Shown piece after piece: positions 9,871-21,050 of a stretch of 64,000 nucleotides of DNA. The translations under genes and the position numbers were made by a program. This stretch comes from Glycomyces tritici (lineage in GTDB: Bacteria > Actinomycetota > Actinomycetes > Mycobacteriales > Micromonosporaceae): positions 186,001 through 250,000 of the forward strand of contig NZ_JAUEMJ010000002.1 in the NCBI RefSeq assembly GCF_030403505.1, given 5' to 3'. How positions within the stretch are numbered: the stretch's first letter is position 1; the number at the start of each line of letters is the position of its first letter. Under the pieces are notes generated by a model. That model saw only the letters and a program-made list of their open reading frames with translations. It searched no databases and was not told where the DNA came from.

Positions 9871-11483
9871 GCGATGTGATGGGCAAGATGGAAGCCGCCG
9901 GAGGCCTGGCCGTAACGACCGGCGTCGACGTGAACGCGGCCGTCGAGCGGCTCCGGTCCGAGGGCGTCCCGGCCAAGGTCGCCGCCAAGGACGCCACCCT
10001 GTGGGGTCCCGAGGCCGAAGAGGAAGCCGCGATCAGGCTCGGCTGGGTCGACACCTTCGTCAAGTCGAAGGAGCTCCTCGCACCGCTCGCGAAGCTCCGC
10101 GCCGAACTGAACGAGCAGGGAATCGACCACATCGCCCTCGCGGGCATGGGCGGCTCCTCGCTCGCCCCCGAGGTCATCTCCCGCACCCTGGACCTGGGGA
10201 TCAGCATCCTCGACACCACCGACCCCGGCCAGATCCTGGCCGAGCTCGGCGAGGACTCGCTGCGGCGCACCGCCGTCGTCGTCTCCTCCAAGTCCGGCTC
10301 CACCGTGGAGACCGACTCCCAGCGCCGCGCCTTCGAGAAGGCCTTCGAGGCCATCGGGATCACCGAGCACGCGGGCCGCTTCGTGTTCGTCACCGACCCC
10401 GGCTCCGCTCTCGAGGAGCTGGCGACGAAGCAGGGCTCGCACCTGTTCCTCGCCGACGCCACCGTGGGCGGGCGCTACTCGGCGCTCACCGCGTTCGGGC
10501 TCGTCCCGACCGCGCTCGCGGGCGCCGACGTCGCCGAGCTCATCGAGCAGGCCGAGGCCTTCGCCGCCACCATCGGCAGCGAGGACGACGACCCGGCGGT
10601 CGTGCTCGGCGCGGTCATCGCGGCCAAGCCGACGATCACCATCGCCGACGACGGCACCGGCGTCGTGGGCCTGGGCGACTGGGCCGAGCAGCTCATCGCC
10701 GAGTCCCTCGGCAAGGACGGCAAGGGCACGCTCCCGGTCGTCCTCGAAGGTCCCGCCGCGGCGGGCGCCCGCGGCTCCGACCGCGTGTACGCCACCGTCG
10801 GGGGCTCCTCGACGGGCCTGCCGACCTCCGGTTCGGCGCTGGCGATGCCCGACGTGGTCGTCAACGGCCCCCTGGGCGCGCAGTTCCTCGCATGGGAGCT
10901 CGCGACCGCCTACGCCGGCTACCTGATCGGCATCGACCCGTTCAACCAGCCGAACGTCACCGAGTCGAAGAACAACACCAACCGCATCCTCGCCGACGGC
11001 CTCCCGGACGAGCGTCCGCACGCCGTCGACGGCGCGGTGGAGATCTACGGCTCGCACTCGACCACGGTCGCCGGCGCGCTCGGCGAGCTCCTCACCGACG
11101 CCGACAGCGAGCACGCCTACATCGCGGTCCTCGCCTACCTGGACCGGATCGACGACGCCGACGTGGCGAAGCTCCGGGCCGAGCTGGCCGACCGCACGGG
11201 CGCGCCCGTCACGTGGGGCTGGGGACCGCGGTTCCTGCACTCCACGGGCCAGTTCCACAAGGGCGGCCGCCAGACCGGCGTGTTCCTGCAGCTCACCGGC
11301 GAGGTCGAGCAGGACCTCGAGATCCCGGGCCGCGACTACACGTTCGCCGGGCTCCAGGCCGCGCAGGCCGCCGGGGACCGCCAGGCCCTCGAGTCGCGCG
11401 AGCGCCCGCTCGTGCGCCTGCACCTGACCGACCGCAAGCGCGGCGTCAACCAGATCCTTCACGCCGTGAGGGAGCTGAGCTAG
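9867..11483 (+). CDS. pgi: Glucose-6-phosphate isomerase
   Basis: Interconverts glucose-6-P and fructose-6-P, feeding the following G6PDH. The 538-aa product has the SIS-fold signatures [14 protein letters not shown] near residue 90 and [10 protein letters not shown] near 140, with [11 protein letters not shown] near 205 and [12 protein letters not shown] towards the C terminus. It belongs to the divergent actinobacterial/cyanobacterial Pgi form found next to or fused with transaldolase. GTG 9867 overlaps the tal stop by 4 bp and has GCGGAG seven bases upstream; in-frame ATGs at 9879 and 9888 are possible alternatives. The open frame extends upstream inside tal but that part is antisense-like noise. 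The stop is followed immediately by zwf. Confidence 0.9.
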   Translation: MSDVMGKMEAAGGLAVTTGVDVNAAVERLRSEGVPAKVAAKDATLWGPEAEEEAAIRLGWVDTFVKSKELLAPLAKLRAELNEQGIDHIALAGMGGSSLAPEVISRTLDLGISILDTTDPGQILAELGEDSLRRTAVVVSSKSGSTVETDSQRRAFEKAFEAIGITEHAGRFVFVTDPGSALEELATKQGSHLFLADATVGGRYSALTAFGLVPTALAGADVAELIEQAEAFAATIGSEDDDPAVVLGAVIAAKPTITIADDGTGVVGLGDWAEQLIAESLGKDGKGTLPVVLEGPAAAGARGSDRVYATVGGSSTGLPTSGSALAMPDVVVNGPLGAQFLAWELATAYAGYLIGIDPFNQPNVTESKNNTNRILADGLPDERPHAVDGAVEIYGSHSTTVAGALGELLTDADSEHAYIAVLAYLDRIDDADVAKLRAELADRTGAPVTWGWGPRFLHSTGQFHKGGRQTGVFLQLTGEVEQDLEIPGRDYTFAGLQAAQAAGDRQALESRERPLVRLHLTDRKRGVNQILHAVRELS

Positions 11484-13022
11484 ATGGGCGAGACCCTGCA
11501 CACCACCAACCCGCTCCGCGACCCCGCCGACCGGCGGCTCCCGCGGATCCCCGAGCCCTGCGCCCTGGTGATCTTCGGCGTCACCGGCGACCTCGCGAAG
11601 AAGAAGCTGATCCCGGCGGTCTACGACCTCGCCAACCGGGGCCTGCTCCCGGCGTCGTTCGTGATCGTCGGGTTCGCCCGCCGAGACTGGGGCGACGAGA
11701 CGTTCGAGGAGATGGCCCGCGAGGCCGCCAAGTCGCACGCCCGCACCCCGTGGCGCGAAGAGGTCTGGGCCCGCCTGGCCGGCAGCTTCAAGTTCGTGCC
11801 CGGCACGTTCGACGACGACGAGGCCTTCAACCGCCTCGACGCCACCGTTGACGAGCTGCGCGAGACGCACGGCATCGTCGGCAACGCGGCGTTCTACTTC
11901 TCGATCCCGCCGCTGGCGTTCCCCCAGGTGCTGAAGCAGCTCAAGCGCACCGGCATGTCGGACAACCGCCAGGACGGCGGCGGCTGGCGCCGCGTCGTGG
12001 TCGAGAAGCCGTTCGGCGAGGACCGCGCCTCCGCGGCCGAGCTGAACCACCTCGTCGACGAGGTGTTCACCGCGAACGACGTGTTCCGCATCGACCACTA
12101 CCTCGGCAAGGAGACGGTGCAGAACATCTTCGCGCTGCGCTTCGCGAACGCCATGTTCGAGCCGATCTGGAACTCCAACTACGTCGACCACGTCCAGATC
12201 ACCATGGCCGAGGACGTCGGCATCGGCTCCCGGGCCGGGTTCTACGACGACAACGGCGCGGCCCGCGACGTCCTCCAGAACCACGTGCTGCAGCTCCTGG
12301 CCATCGCGGCCATGGAGCAGCCCAACGGGTTCGAGGCCGAGGAGATCCGCACCGAGAAGCTGAAGGTCCTGCGGGCCATCAAGCTCCACGACGACCTCGA
12401 GGCCACCGCCATCCGCGGCCAGTACGCGGACGGCTGGGTCCAGGGCCGGCCCGTCAAGGGCTACCTCGCCGAGGACAACATCCCGCAGACCTCGACCACC
12501 GAGACGTACGCGGCGGTCCAGCTCGGCATCCAGAACCGGCGCTGGAACGGCGTCCCGTTCTACCTGCGCACTGGCAAGCGGCTCCCCAAGCGGGTCACCG
12601 AGATCGCGGTGGTCTTCAAGGAGGCCCCGCACATGCCCTTCGCCGACTACGACACCAAGACGCTCGGCCACAACCAGCTGGTCATCCGCGTCCAGCCGGA
12701 CGAGGGCATCACGGTGAAGTTCGGCTCGAAGGTCCCCGGCACCGGCATGGAGCTGCGGGACATCTCGATGGGCTTCGGCTACGGCGAGACCTTCACCGAG
12801 TCCAGCCCCGAGGCGTACGAGCGGCTCATCCTGGACGTGCTCCTGGGAGACAAGACCCTGTTCCCCGACGCGCAGGAGGTCGACGCCTCCTGGGCCGTCG
12901 TGGACCCGCTCGAGGAGTTCTGGGAGGGCACCAAGCCCGAACCGTACGAGTCCGGGACCTGGGGCCCCCAGGGCGCCGATCTCATGCTGCAATCGTCCGG
13001 CCGCCGCTGGCGCCGGGCCTAG
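11484..13022 (+). CDS. zwf: Glucose-6-phosphate 1-dehydrogenase
   Basis: Catalyses the first oxidative step of the pentose phosphate pathway, G6P to 6-phosphogluconolactone, making NADPH. The 512-aa protein has the dinucleotide-binding loop FGVTGDLAKKK (31-41), EKPFG (174-178) and the substrate and catalytic motif RIDHYLGKE (202-210). ATG 11484 directly abuts the pgi stop codon, with GAGGGAGCTGAGC upstream serving as a weak ribosome binding site. opcA, encoding its activator/assembly partner, follows after 15 bp, and pgl, encoding the next enzyme, comes after that. Secure. Confidence 0.97.
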   Translation: MGETLHTTNPLRDPADRRLPRIPEPCALVIFGVTGDLAKKKLIPAVYDLANRGLLPASFVIVGFARRDWGDETFEEMAREAAKSHARTPWREEVWARLAGSFKFVPGTFDDDEAFNRLDATVDELRETHGIVGNAAFYFSIPPLAFPQVLKQLKRTGMSDNRQDGGGWRRVVVEKPFGEDRASAAELNHLVDEVFTANDVFRIDHYLGKETVQNIFALRFANAMFEPIWNSNYVDHVQITMAEDVGIGSRAGFYDDNGAARDVLQNHVLQLLAIAAMEQPNGFEAEEIRTEKLKVLRAIKLHDDLEATAIRGQYADGWVQGRPVKGYLAEDNIPQTSTTETYAAVQLGIQNRRWNGVPFYLRTGKRLPKRVTEIAVVFKEAPHMPFADYDTKTLGHNQLVIRVQPDEGITVKFGSKVPGTGMELRDISMGFGYGETFTESSPEAYERLILDVLLGDKTLFPDAQEVDASWAVVDPLEEFWEGTKPEPYESGTWGPQGADLMLQSSGRRWRRA

Positions 13023-13037
13023 AAGGGGAGTCTGGAC

Positions 13038-13979
13038 GTGCATCTGAAGGACACCACCACCGGCGACATCATGAAGTCGCTGACGAAGCTGCTGCACGAG
13101 GTGGGCGGCGCCTCGGGCCTCGCCCTCAACCTGGTCGCGCTGACCACTGAGGACGAGCGCGAGGAGGTCGAGAAGGCCGCCTCGTTCGCCGCGCAGGAGC
13201 ACCCGTACCGGCTCATCATGGCGATCCCGCGCGACCTGGACGCCAAAGAGCCGCGCATCGACGCCGAAGTGACCGTGGGCGAACGGCTCGGCTCCGCCGA
13301 GGCGATCATCCTGCGGCTCGACGGCCCCGCCGCCGCGCACCTCAGCTCGATCGTGCTGCCGATGCTGGCTTCCGACGTCCCGGTGGTCACCTGGTGGCTC
13401 CTGGACCCGGTCCGGTACGGACTGGAGCAGGAGCTGCGCAGCTTCGCCGACCGCCGCATCACGTACTCGGCCCGCGCGAACGACCCCGTGCAGTCGCTCC
13501 ACCGCCGCGCCGAGACCTACGTCTCGGGCGACACCGACATCTGCTGGACCCGCATCAGCCTGTGGCGCTCGCTCATCGCCAGCGCCTTCGACGGGGTGAC
13601 CCACGCGGTCGAGAAGATCACCGTCAAGGCCGACGACGACGACCCGTCGGCGCAGCTCATGGCCGCGTGGCTGCACACGCGCCTGGGCGTCGCGCCGGAG
13701 ATCGTCGACACCCCGGTGGTGCGCAACTCCGAGCACCTGCCCGCGATCGCCTCCGTGGCGTTCACGATGGCCGGGGGCGAGACCATGGAGGTCGAGCGGA
13801 AGGCCGACGGCACCACCGTGCTGCGCCAGGCGGGGCTGCCGAAGCGCCGCCAGACGCTGCAGGGGCGCACGCTCGGCCAGCTGCTGGCCGAGGAGCTGCG
13901 GCACATCGACCCCGACACGGCGTACCGGAGGGTCCTCGAGACCATCCGCGAGAACGCCGGCGAGCGGGCGAGCGCATGA
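13038..13979 (+). CDS. opcA: Glucose-6-phosphate dehydrogenase assembly protein OpcA
   Basis: A 313-aa OpcA-family protein. In cyanobacteria OpcA is a redox-sensitive allosteric activator of G6PDH, and actinobacteria carry it next to zwf as here. Features include GLALNLVAL near the N terminus, HPYRLIMAIPRD, DVPVVTWWLLDP (a conserved Trp-rich strand) and DTDICWTRISLWR. GTG 13038 is preceded by AAGGGGAG at suitable spacing. The stop overlaps the pgl start by 4 bp (ATGA), indicating translational coupling. Confidence 0.93.
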   Translation: MHLKDTTTGDIMKSLTKLLHEVGGASGLALNLVALTTEDEREEVEKAASFAAQEHPYRLIMAIPRDLDAKEPRIDAEVTVGERLGSAEAIILRLDGPAAAHLSSIVLPMLASDVPVVTWWLLDPVRYGLEQELRSFADRRITYSARANDPVQSLHRRAETYVSGDTDICWTRISLWRSLIASAFDGVTHAVEKITVKADDDDPSAQLMAAWLHTRLGVAPEIVDTPVVRNSEHLPAIASVAFTMAGGETMEVERKADGTTVLRQAGLPKRRQTLQGRTLGQLLAEELRHIDPDTAYRRVLETIRENAGERASA

Positions 13980-14719
13980 GCCGTACCGGTGCGGTGATCG
14001 TCCACAACGACGCCGACGTGCTCGCGGAGGCGGTGGCGGCGCGGCTGCTCAACCGGCTGGCGGACGCGCAGGCGCATCGCGGCGAGGCGTCGATCGTCCT
14101 CACGGGCGGGCGGATCGCAGCGAAGGTGTACCAGAACATCCTGGGCTCGCCGATCCGCACGGTCGTGGACTGGTCGAAGGTCGACTTCTGGTGGGGCGAC
14201 GAGCGGTTCCTGCCGTCCGGCGACCCGGAGCGGAACGAGACGCAGGCGCGCGAGGCGTTCCTGGACCACCTGCCGGTGGACCCGGAGCGCGTGCACCCGA
14301 TGGCGGCCGCGGACGCGGTGGAGACGCCTGAGGACGCGGCGGTCCTGTACCGCGAGGAGCTGGCGAAGGCCGCGGGCGGCGAGGGCGCTCCGGCGTTCGA
14401 CCTGCTGCTCCTGGGCATCGGCGAGGACGGCCACGTGGCGTCCCTGTTCCCCGGCAACCCGGCGCTGGAGGCCTCGGGCTCGGCGGTGGGGGTGCGCAAC
14501 TCCCCCAAGCCGCCGTCCGAGCGGGTCTCGCTGACGATGTCGACGATCAACGCCGCCACGGCGGCCTGGATCATCGCCTCGGGCGAGGGCAAGGCCGAGG
14601 CGGTCGACGAGTCCCTGTCGAAGGGCGAGCTTCCGGCGGGCCGCGTGAAGGCGGTGGGCCACACCAGGTGGCTCATCGACAAGGACGCGGCTTCGCAGCT
14701 GAAGCACCTGGAGTTCTGA
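13976..14719 (+). CDS. pgl: 6-phosphogluconolactonase
   Basis: Hydrolyses 6-phosphogluconolactone to 6-phosphogluconate. The 247-aa length is typical of the DevB/Pgl (NagB-like) family. Motifs are LTGGRIAAKVY (sugar-phosphate loop), VDFWWGDERFLP, and LLLGIGEDGHVASLFPG carrying the catalytic His. ATG 13976 overlaps the opcA stop, and this choice gives the normal family length even though the frame is open further upstream. It is the last gene of the operon, and a long perfect hairpin follows nine bases later. No 6-phosphogluconate dehydrogenase gene is in the window. Confidence 0.95.
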   Translation: MSRTGAVIVHNDADVLAEAVAARLLNRLADAQAHRGEASIVLTGGRIAAKVYQNILGSPIRTVVDWSKVDFWWGDERFLPSGDPERNETQAREAFLDHLPVDPERVHPMAAADAVETPEDAAVLYREELAKAAGGEGAPAFDLLLLGIGEDGHVASLFPGNPALEASGSAVGVRNSPKPPSERVSLTMSTINAATAAWIIASGEGKAEAVDESLSKGELPAGRVKAVGHTRWLIDKDAASQLKHLEF

Positions 14720-14727
14720 GCGAGCGC

Positions 14728-14780
14728 AAGGGCCCGGATCGCGCATCCCATTTCCCATGGGATGCGCGATCCGGGCCCTT
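14728..14780. terminator. Bidirectional terminator between pgl and rbpA
   Basis: A perfect 23-bp inverted repeat, 14728-14750 against 14758-14780 (AAGGGCCCGGATCGCGC... and complement). It extends to 24 bp with a 5-nt loop. It lies between the convergent genes pgl and rbpA, nine bases after the pgl stop. The perfect symmetry means it can form in both transcripts. Confidence 0.85.
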
Positions 14781-14832
14781 CGTCGTGCCGGCGGCGCATC
14801 GTCCAACCTTGCGGTGCGGACCGCCGGGCTGC

Positions 14833-15186
14833 TCAGTAGAGCGAGCGCTCGCCTCGGGCGGCGGCCCTGGCGGCGAGGGCTTCGGCGAGGAGGTCTTCGG
14901 CCTCTTCGTCGCTGCGGCGCTCGCGCACGTAGGTGAGGTGGGACTTGTACGGCTTGGCGCTTCGGCGCTCCGGTGGGTTGTCCTGGTCGGGGCTGGCCGG
15001 CCAGCCGCAGCAGGTGCAGTCCCATTCGGTCGGGACCTCGACGTAGAGCGCGAACGACAGTGCAGTCTCGTGTCCCCTGGCGCACCAGTACTTGACGTGC
15101 TGCCGCGGCACCGGCTCGCCGCGTTCCGAGTGGAGGCCCGCGGTGGCGCCTATGCGAGTGCCTCGGATGGCCTGTCCGTTGGACAT
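14833..15186 (-). CDS. rbpA: RNA polymerase-binding protein RbpA
   Basis: Actinobacteria-specific transcription factor that binds RNA polymerase and principal sigma factors and stabilises open complexes. The 117-aa product fits the family (about 111-124 aa). The N terminus has RGTRIGA. The central Zn-ribbon-like core runs from WCARGH through EWDCTCCGWPA, with Cys residues placed for metal binding. The C terminus has HLTYVRERRS (sigma-interacting region) and an acidic/Ala-rich helix. ATG 15186 has AGGAGCG upstream. A near-consensus promoter lies at 15335-15363, giving a leader of about 140 nt. Confidence 0.95.
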   Translation of the reverse strand: MSNGQAIRGTRIGATAGLHSERGEPVPRQHVKYWCARGHETALSFALYVEVPTEWDCTCCGWPASPDQDNPPERRSAKPYKSHLTYVRERRSDEEAEDLLAEALAARAAARGERSLY

Positions 15187-15495
15187 ATGTGTGATCGCTC
15201 CTCACAGACGGGGGATCTTCTGTGGATGTCGACCGGACACGGCTGAGCGAGGAGTCTGCGGGAAGGGACCGCGACTCCCCTTGAGCGTCGCCGTGGAGTC
15301 ACCGGTCGGAGCGGCTGGGGCACCGCCCTCAGCAATTCTATGACGCAAAGCACACACTGTAAAGACTACGGCGAAATGGTTTCACTTAAAGGCAGGAGCC
15401 GTGCACTCACGCACGGCCCCATGGGAATCGGTCCGTCCCTAGGAGAACCACATCGCAGCCCACGGCGTTGGCGGGCCGCGGCGATGGGCCGTCCG
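15187..15495. other. rbpA leader and promoter region (no gene)
   Basis: A 309-bp spacer. Its left part is the rbpA 5' leader, its middle holds the rbpA promoter, and its right part lies downstream of the SUKH-like gene. No open frame with a ribosome binding site and no strong hairpin terminator for the SUKH-like gene was seen. The stretch 15331-15395 is visibly less GC-rich than its surroundings. Confidence 0.6.
15335..15363 (-). promoter_or_regulatory. Principal-sigma promoter of rbpA
   Basis: On the minus strand TTTACA (15358-15363) and TAGAAT (15335-15340) are separated by exactly 17 nt. Each hexamer is within one base of the TTGACA/TATAAT consensus, making this the best promoter match found in the window. 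Confidence 0.75.
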
Positions 15496-16113
15496 TCAGC
15501 CGCTGAGCCGCAACGGGTACGACGCTTGGGGATCGTTGTTCGCGTCCAGCACGTCCTTCCAGAAAGGCACCGCCGACTGGGCATCGGGGCCGGCCCCCGC
15601 CTGCTCGGGGGCAAACTCCCTGCCGACGTAGTCGAGCAGATCGACCCCGTAGACGATGATGTCCGACTGGTGGACGGACAGGACAGGATGGCCCCAGTTC
15701 CCCCGGCCCGAAGGCAGATACCGGTGGCTGTACACGGGGATCATCTTCGGCACCGCAGCCAGGTGCCGCCCGGCGACGGCGAGCGCATCGGCCGTGGTGC
15801 CCGGACGCTCGCCCCAGTCCTCGACCCAGAACCCGCAGTGCTCGACGTCGAACAGCAGCCCTTCGACCGGCCACTCCAGACGCCGCCGAAGCGCTTTCGG
15901 ATCGCCTGCGCGCCAGTCCGGCCATCCCCCGGGACCCATCGGCATCCCTGCGGCCAGGAACGCGCGGTGGTCGTCGGCGAACTCGATCCCGAACTCGCCC
16001 TCGATGCGGGCGAACTCAGCGTCCGTGAGCCCCGGCAGGATCCCGAATCGGCCCAGCTCGGCCAAGCGGCGCGCGGCGCGCCTCCCGATCCAGGCGCCGT
16101 CGTGAAAACCCAT
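15496..16113 (-). CDS. SUKH (SMI1/KNR4)-like domain protein
   Basis: A 205-aa soluble protein without signal peptide. It resembles the SMI1/KNR4 (SUKH) superfamily: an N-terminal segment DAEFARIEGEFGIEFADDHRAFLAAG, then GMPMGPGGWPDWRAGDP, then LFDVEHCGFWVEDWG, and a C-terminal stretch with VHQSDIIVYGVDLLDYV. SUKH proteins include contact-dependent and polymorphic-toxin immunity proteins and general protein-binding scaffolds. No toxin gene is adjacent, so an immunity role is only possible; it may be an orphan. ATG 16113 was chosen because the family N terminus follows. The gene is separated from secG by a hairpin. Confidence 0.65.
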   Translation of the reverse strand: MGFHDGAWIGRRAARRLAELGRFGILPGLTDAEFARIEGEFGIEFADDHRAFLAAGMPMGPGGWPDWRAGDPKALRRRLEWPVEGLLFDVEHCGFWVEDWGERPGTTADALAVAGRHLAAVPKMIPVYSHRYLPSGRGNWGHPVLSVHQSDIIVYGVDLLDYVGREFAPEQAGAGPDAQSAVPFWKDVLDANNDPQASYPLRLSG

Positions 16114-16138
16114 GACTCAGTTGTACCTGCCGGGAGCG

Positions 16139-16179
16139 CGAAGCGGCCCGCCCGAGCAGTGCTCGGGCGGGCCGCTTCG
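16139..16179. terminator. Hairpin between secG and the SUKH-like gene
   Basis: CGAAGCGGCCCGCCCGAGCA (16139-16158) is complementary to 16160-16179, a 20-bp near-perfect palindrome centred on 16159. It lies downstream of secG and its repeat array, and upstream of the SUKH-like start codon at 16113. It is likely the secG terminator. Confidence 0.7.
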
Positions 16180-16190
16180 AAGTATGGGGC

Positions 16191-16289
16191 CGTCGCAGAC
16201 GGCGGTGCTGCCGGACAGCGATGGTCTCAGACGACCGTGCTGCTGGACGGCAGCATTGCTGAACAGCGGTGTTGCTAAACGACAGTGCG
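16191..16289. repeat. Degenerate 16-18 bp tandem repeats from the secG 3' end
   Basis: Five to six degenerate units run from the last codons of secG into the spacer. Plus-strand units: CTAAACGACAGTGCG (16275-16289, contains the stop), CTGAACAGCGGTGTTG (16259), CTGGACGGCAGCATTG (16243), CTCAGACGACCGTGCTG (16226), CTGCCGGACAGCGATGGT (16208) and a partial one at 16191. The period is 16-18 bp. Confidence 0.6.
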
Positions 16290-16523
16290 CAGCAGGAGGC
16301 CGAAGGCCACGATGCACGCGAACCAGATGACACCGACGCCGATCGTGATCCGGGTGAGGTTCTTCTCCGCCACCGAGGAACCGGACGCGACCGAGGACAT
16401 GCCGCCGCCGAACATGCTCGACAGGCCGCCGCCCTTGCCCTTGTGCAGCAGCACCATGAGGATCAGGACCGCGCTGGAGAGCAGCAGCAGGATCATCAGG
16501 GTGTAACTCAGAACCGTCATCAT
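16275..16523 (-). CDS. secG: Preprotein translocase subunit SecG
   Basis: Small subunit of the SecYEG translocon in the cytoplasmic membrane. The 82-aa product has two hydrophobic helices (about 6-26 and 58-79) separated by the conserved LMVLLHKGKGGGLSSMFGGG loop. It follows the glycolytic gap-pgk-tpiA genes, the usual actinobacterial arrangement, but a hairpin and repeats separate it from tpiA. Two successive ATG codons (16523, 16520) can serve as start. The stop codon region is repeated downstream. Confidence 0.93.
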   Translation of the reverse strand: MMTVLSYTLMILLLLSSAVLILMVLLHKGKGGGLSSMFGGGMSSVASGSSVAEKNLTRITIGVGVIWFACIVAFGLLLRTVV

Positions 16524-16639
16524 CGGTGATCGGGTGTCCTCTCAGCAATTCTGGCCCGTTATGGGGCGCGGGCCACGGCTGAGTCTAGCGGTTTGGCTTG
16601 TAACTCTGCCATGCGCCCCAGGCCCCGGAAACGCAAGGA

Positions 16640-16665
16640 GCCGCCGCACAACGCTGTGCGGCGGC
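16640..16665 (-). terminator. Hairpin between tpiA and secG
   Basis: GCCGCCGCACA (16640-16650) and TGTGCGGCGGC (16655-16665) form an 11-bp perfect stem with a 4-nt loop in the 266-bp tpiA-secG spacer. It probably ends the gap-pgk-tpiA transcript. Confidence 0.7.
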
Positions 16666-16715
16666 CCTGTCTGCGGCGTGCAGTGCTCAGCTCGGGCACT
16701 GCACACGTCTTGGTA

Positions 16716-16809
16716 CTACGCCCCCGCATGCTCCGGACTGAGCACACGTTCCCTACGCACTGGCGTGCTCCGGGCTGAACACACGTTCCCTACGCCCCCG
16801 CGTGCTCCG
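16716..16809. repeat. 37-bp tandem repeat covering the tpiA stop codon
   Basis: Two full copies (16716-16752 and 16753-16789) and a partial third (16790-16809) that is the actual tpiA 3' end. Each begins CTACGC and contains a version of GCATGCTCCGG followed (in the full copies) by ACACGTTCC. The tail of tpiA, including its TAG, has therefore been copied twice into the downstream spacer. The period of 37 is not a multiple of three. Confidence 0.8.
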
Positions 16810-17575
16810 GGAAGCGCACGATCTTGGCGAACTCTTCGGCGTCGAGGCTCGCGCCGCCCACGAGGGCGCCGTCGATGTCGGGCTTGCCCATGATCTGAGC
16901 GACGTTCGAGGACTTGACCGAACCGCCGTAGAGGATCCGGACCCGCTCCGCGACCGCGCCGAACTTCTCGGCGAGCGCCTGGCGCAGGGCCCCGATGACC
17001 TCCTGGGCGTCCTCGGCGCTGGCCGTGCGGCCCGTGCCGATCGCCCAGACGGGCTCGTAGGCCACGACGACCTTGGCGAGCTCTTCCTCGGTGAGGCCGT
17101 CGACCGCCGCGATGAGCTGGCTGACGGAGTGCGCGATGTGGTTGCCCGCCTCGCGCACGTCCAGGGCCTCGCCGACGCAGAGGATCGGGCTGATGCCGTT
17201 GTTGAGGGCCTGGCGGACCTTGGCGGCCACCAGTTCGTCGCCCTCTTCGTGGTACTGGCGGCGCTCGGAGTGGCCGACGGCCACGTAGGAGCAGCCCAGC
17301 TTCGCGAGCATCGAGCCGGCGATCTCGCCGGTGTAGGCACCGGACGGGTGCGCCGACAGGTCCTGCGCGCCGAAGCCGATGGTGAGCTTGTCGCCGTCGA
17401 CCAGCGTCTGCACGCTGCGGATGTCGACGAACGGCGGGAGGACGACGGTCTCGACCGCTTCGAGCTGCTCGCGGGTGAGGCTGAAGGCCAGCTTCTGCAC
17501 CAGTGCGATCGCTTCGAGGTGGTTGAGGTTCATCTTCCAGTTGCCGGCGATGAGCGGCTTGCGGGTCTCAGTCAT
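16790..17575 (-). CDS. tpiA: Triosephosphate isomerase
   Basis: Interconverts dihydroxyacetone phosphate and glyceraldehyde-3-P. The 261-aa TIM barrel has AGNWKMN (Asn12, Lys14), the electrophile His in VGHSERR, the catalytic Glu in [11 protein letters not shown], and the phosphate-binding YGGSV. ATG 17575 is preferred over an upstream in-frame TTG (17581) because GGAG lies eight bases before it. It starts 2 bp after the pgk stop, so pgk and tpiA are coupled. The end of the gene forms the first unit of a tandem repeat. Confidence 0.96.
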   Translation of the reverse strand: MTETRKPLIAGNWKMNLNHLEAIALVQKLAFSLTREQLEAVETVVLPPFVDIRSVQTLVDGDKLTIGFGAQDLSAHPSGAYTGEIAGSMLAKLGCSYVAVGHSERRQYHEEGDELVAAKVRQALNNGISPILCVGEALDVREAGNHIAHSVSQLIAAVDGLTEEELAKVVVAYEPVWAIGTGRTASAEDAQEVIGALRQALAEKFGAVAERVRILYGGSVKSSNVAQIMGKPDIDGALVGGASLDAEEFAKIVRFPEHAGA

Positions 17576-17577
17576 CT

Positions 17578-18774
<1,197 letters not shown>

Positions 18775-18781
18775 CAGGCTG

Positions 18782-19986
<1,205 letters not shown>

Positions 19987-20060
19987 CGCGGTTAAGCGTA
20001 GCCGGTGATCGGCCGTCCGTCCGCGTTGCCGCGCCAAAGGGCGGGCAGGTCGCGCGCGGT

Positions 20061-21047
20061 TCAGGCGACGAGCATTTCCTCTTCGGCCACAACGTCGTCG
20101 GGGCCGGGGATGCCGTGCTCCTGGGCGCGCTTGGTGGCCATGTTGATGAGGCGGCGGATGCGCCCGGCGATGGCGTCCTTCGTCAGCGGCGGGTCGGCGA
20201 GGGCGCCGAGCTCCTCGAGCGAGGCCTGGCGGTGGTCCAGGCGCAGGCGCCCGGCCGAGGCGAGGTGCTCGGGGACGTCGTCGCCGAGGACTTCGAGGGC
20301 GCGGGTGACCTTCGCGGCGGCGGCGACGGCGGCGCGGGCGGAGCGGCGCAGGTTGGCGTCGTCGAAGTTGGCGAGGCGGTTGGCGGTGGCGCGCACTTCG
20401 CGGCGGACGCGGCGCTCCTCCCAGGTCAGGACCGAGGAGTGGGCGCCGAGGCGGGTGAGGAGTTCGCCGATGGCGTCGCCGTCGCGGATGACGACGCGGT
20501 CGACGCCGCGCACGTCGCGGGACTTGGCGGCGATGCCGAGGCGGCGGGCGGCGCCGACGAGCGCGAGTGCCGATTCGGGGCCGGGGCAGGTCACTTCGAG
20601 GGAGGAGGAGCGGCCGGGCTCGGTGAGCGAGCCGCGGGCGAGGAAGGACCCGCGCCAGGCGGCCTCGGCGCAGCACGGGTAGGCGCCGACGACGTGGTTG
20701 GGCAGCCCGCGGACGGGGTAGCCGCGCTGGTCGGTGAGGCCGATCTGCTTGGAGAAGGCCTGGCCGTCGGCCATGACGCGCAGCAGGTAGTGGTTGTTGC
20801 GGCGCAGCCCGGCGGCCACGAGCACGTGGATCTCGGACTCGTAGTGGTAGAGGTGGTCGATCATGCGCTTGGCGCGGCGGGCGACGTTGCCGGCGTCCAC
20901 CTCCGCCTCGACGACGACGTTGCCCTGGCCGACGAGGTGGAGGCCTCCTGCGAAGCGGAACAGCGCGCCCAGTTCGGCGCGCTGGCAGCAGGACTTCGTC
21001 ACCTCGATGCGACTGAGTTCGTCCTTGACCTCCGAGGTCATCGCCAT
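20061..21047 (-). CDS. whiA: Sporulation regulator WhiA
   Basis: DNA-binding protein that in Streptomyces controls the switch to sporulation septation with WhiB; it also occurs in non-sporulating actinobacteria and firmicutes. The 328-aa protein has the LAGLIDADG-homing-endonuclease-like domain (about 1-200; [35 protein letters not shown]). The C-terminal helix-turn-helix is at about 235-310 ([29 protein letters not shown]). The start ATG 21047 lies 3 bp after the yvcK stop; a second in-frame ATG is at 21041. It is the last gene of the conserved uvrC-rapZ-yvcK-whiA series. Confidence 0.96.
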   Translation of the reverse strand: MAMTSEVKDELSRIEVTKSCCQRAELGALFRFAGGLHLVGQGNVVVEAEVDAGNVARRAKRMIDHLYHYESEIHVLVAAGLRRNNHYLLRVMADGQAFSKQIGLTDQRGYPVRGLPNHVVGAYPCCAEAAWRGSFLARGSLTEPGRSSSLEVTCPGPESALALVGAARRLGIAAKSRDVRGVDRVVIRDGDAIGELLTRLGAHSSVLTWEERRVRREVRATANRLANFDDANLRRSARAAVAAAAKVTRALEVLGDDVPEHLASAGRLRLDHRQASLEELGALADPPLTKDAIAGRIRRLINMATKRAQEHGIPGPDDVVAEEEMLVA

Positions 21048-21050
21048 TCG

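Noticed and set aside
9867..11483. Fusion of transaldolase and glucose-6-phosphate isomerase.
   Set aside because: A stop codon ends tal and the two frames differ, with only a 4-bp overlap; they are two proteins.
9738..13904. Very long open frame on the minus strand opposite pgi, zwf and opcA (and similar ones at 6601-9654, 71-1933, 1629-4019 and 22513-24987).
   Set aside because: All are antisense to secure genes, Arg/Gly/Val-rich, lack ribosome binding sites and family motifs, and are expected from about 70% GC DNA.
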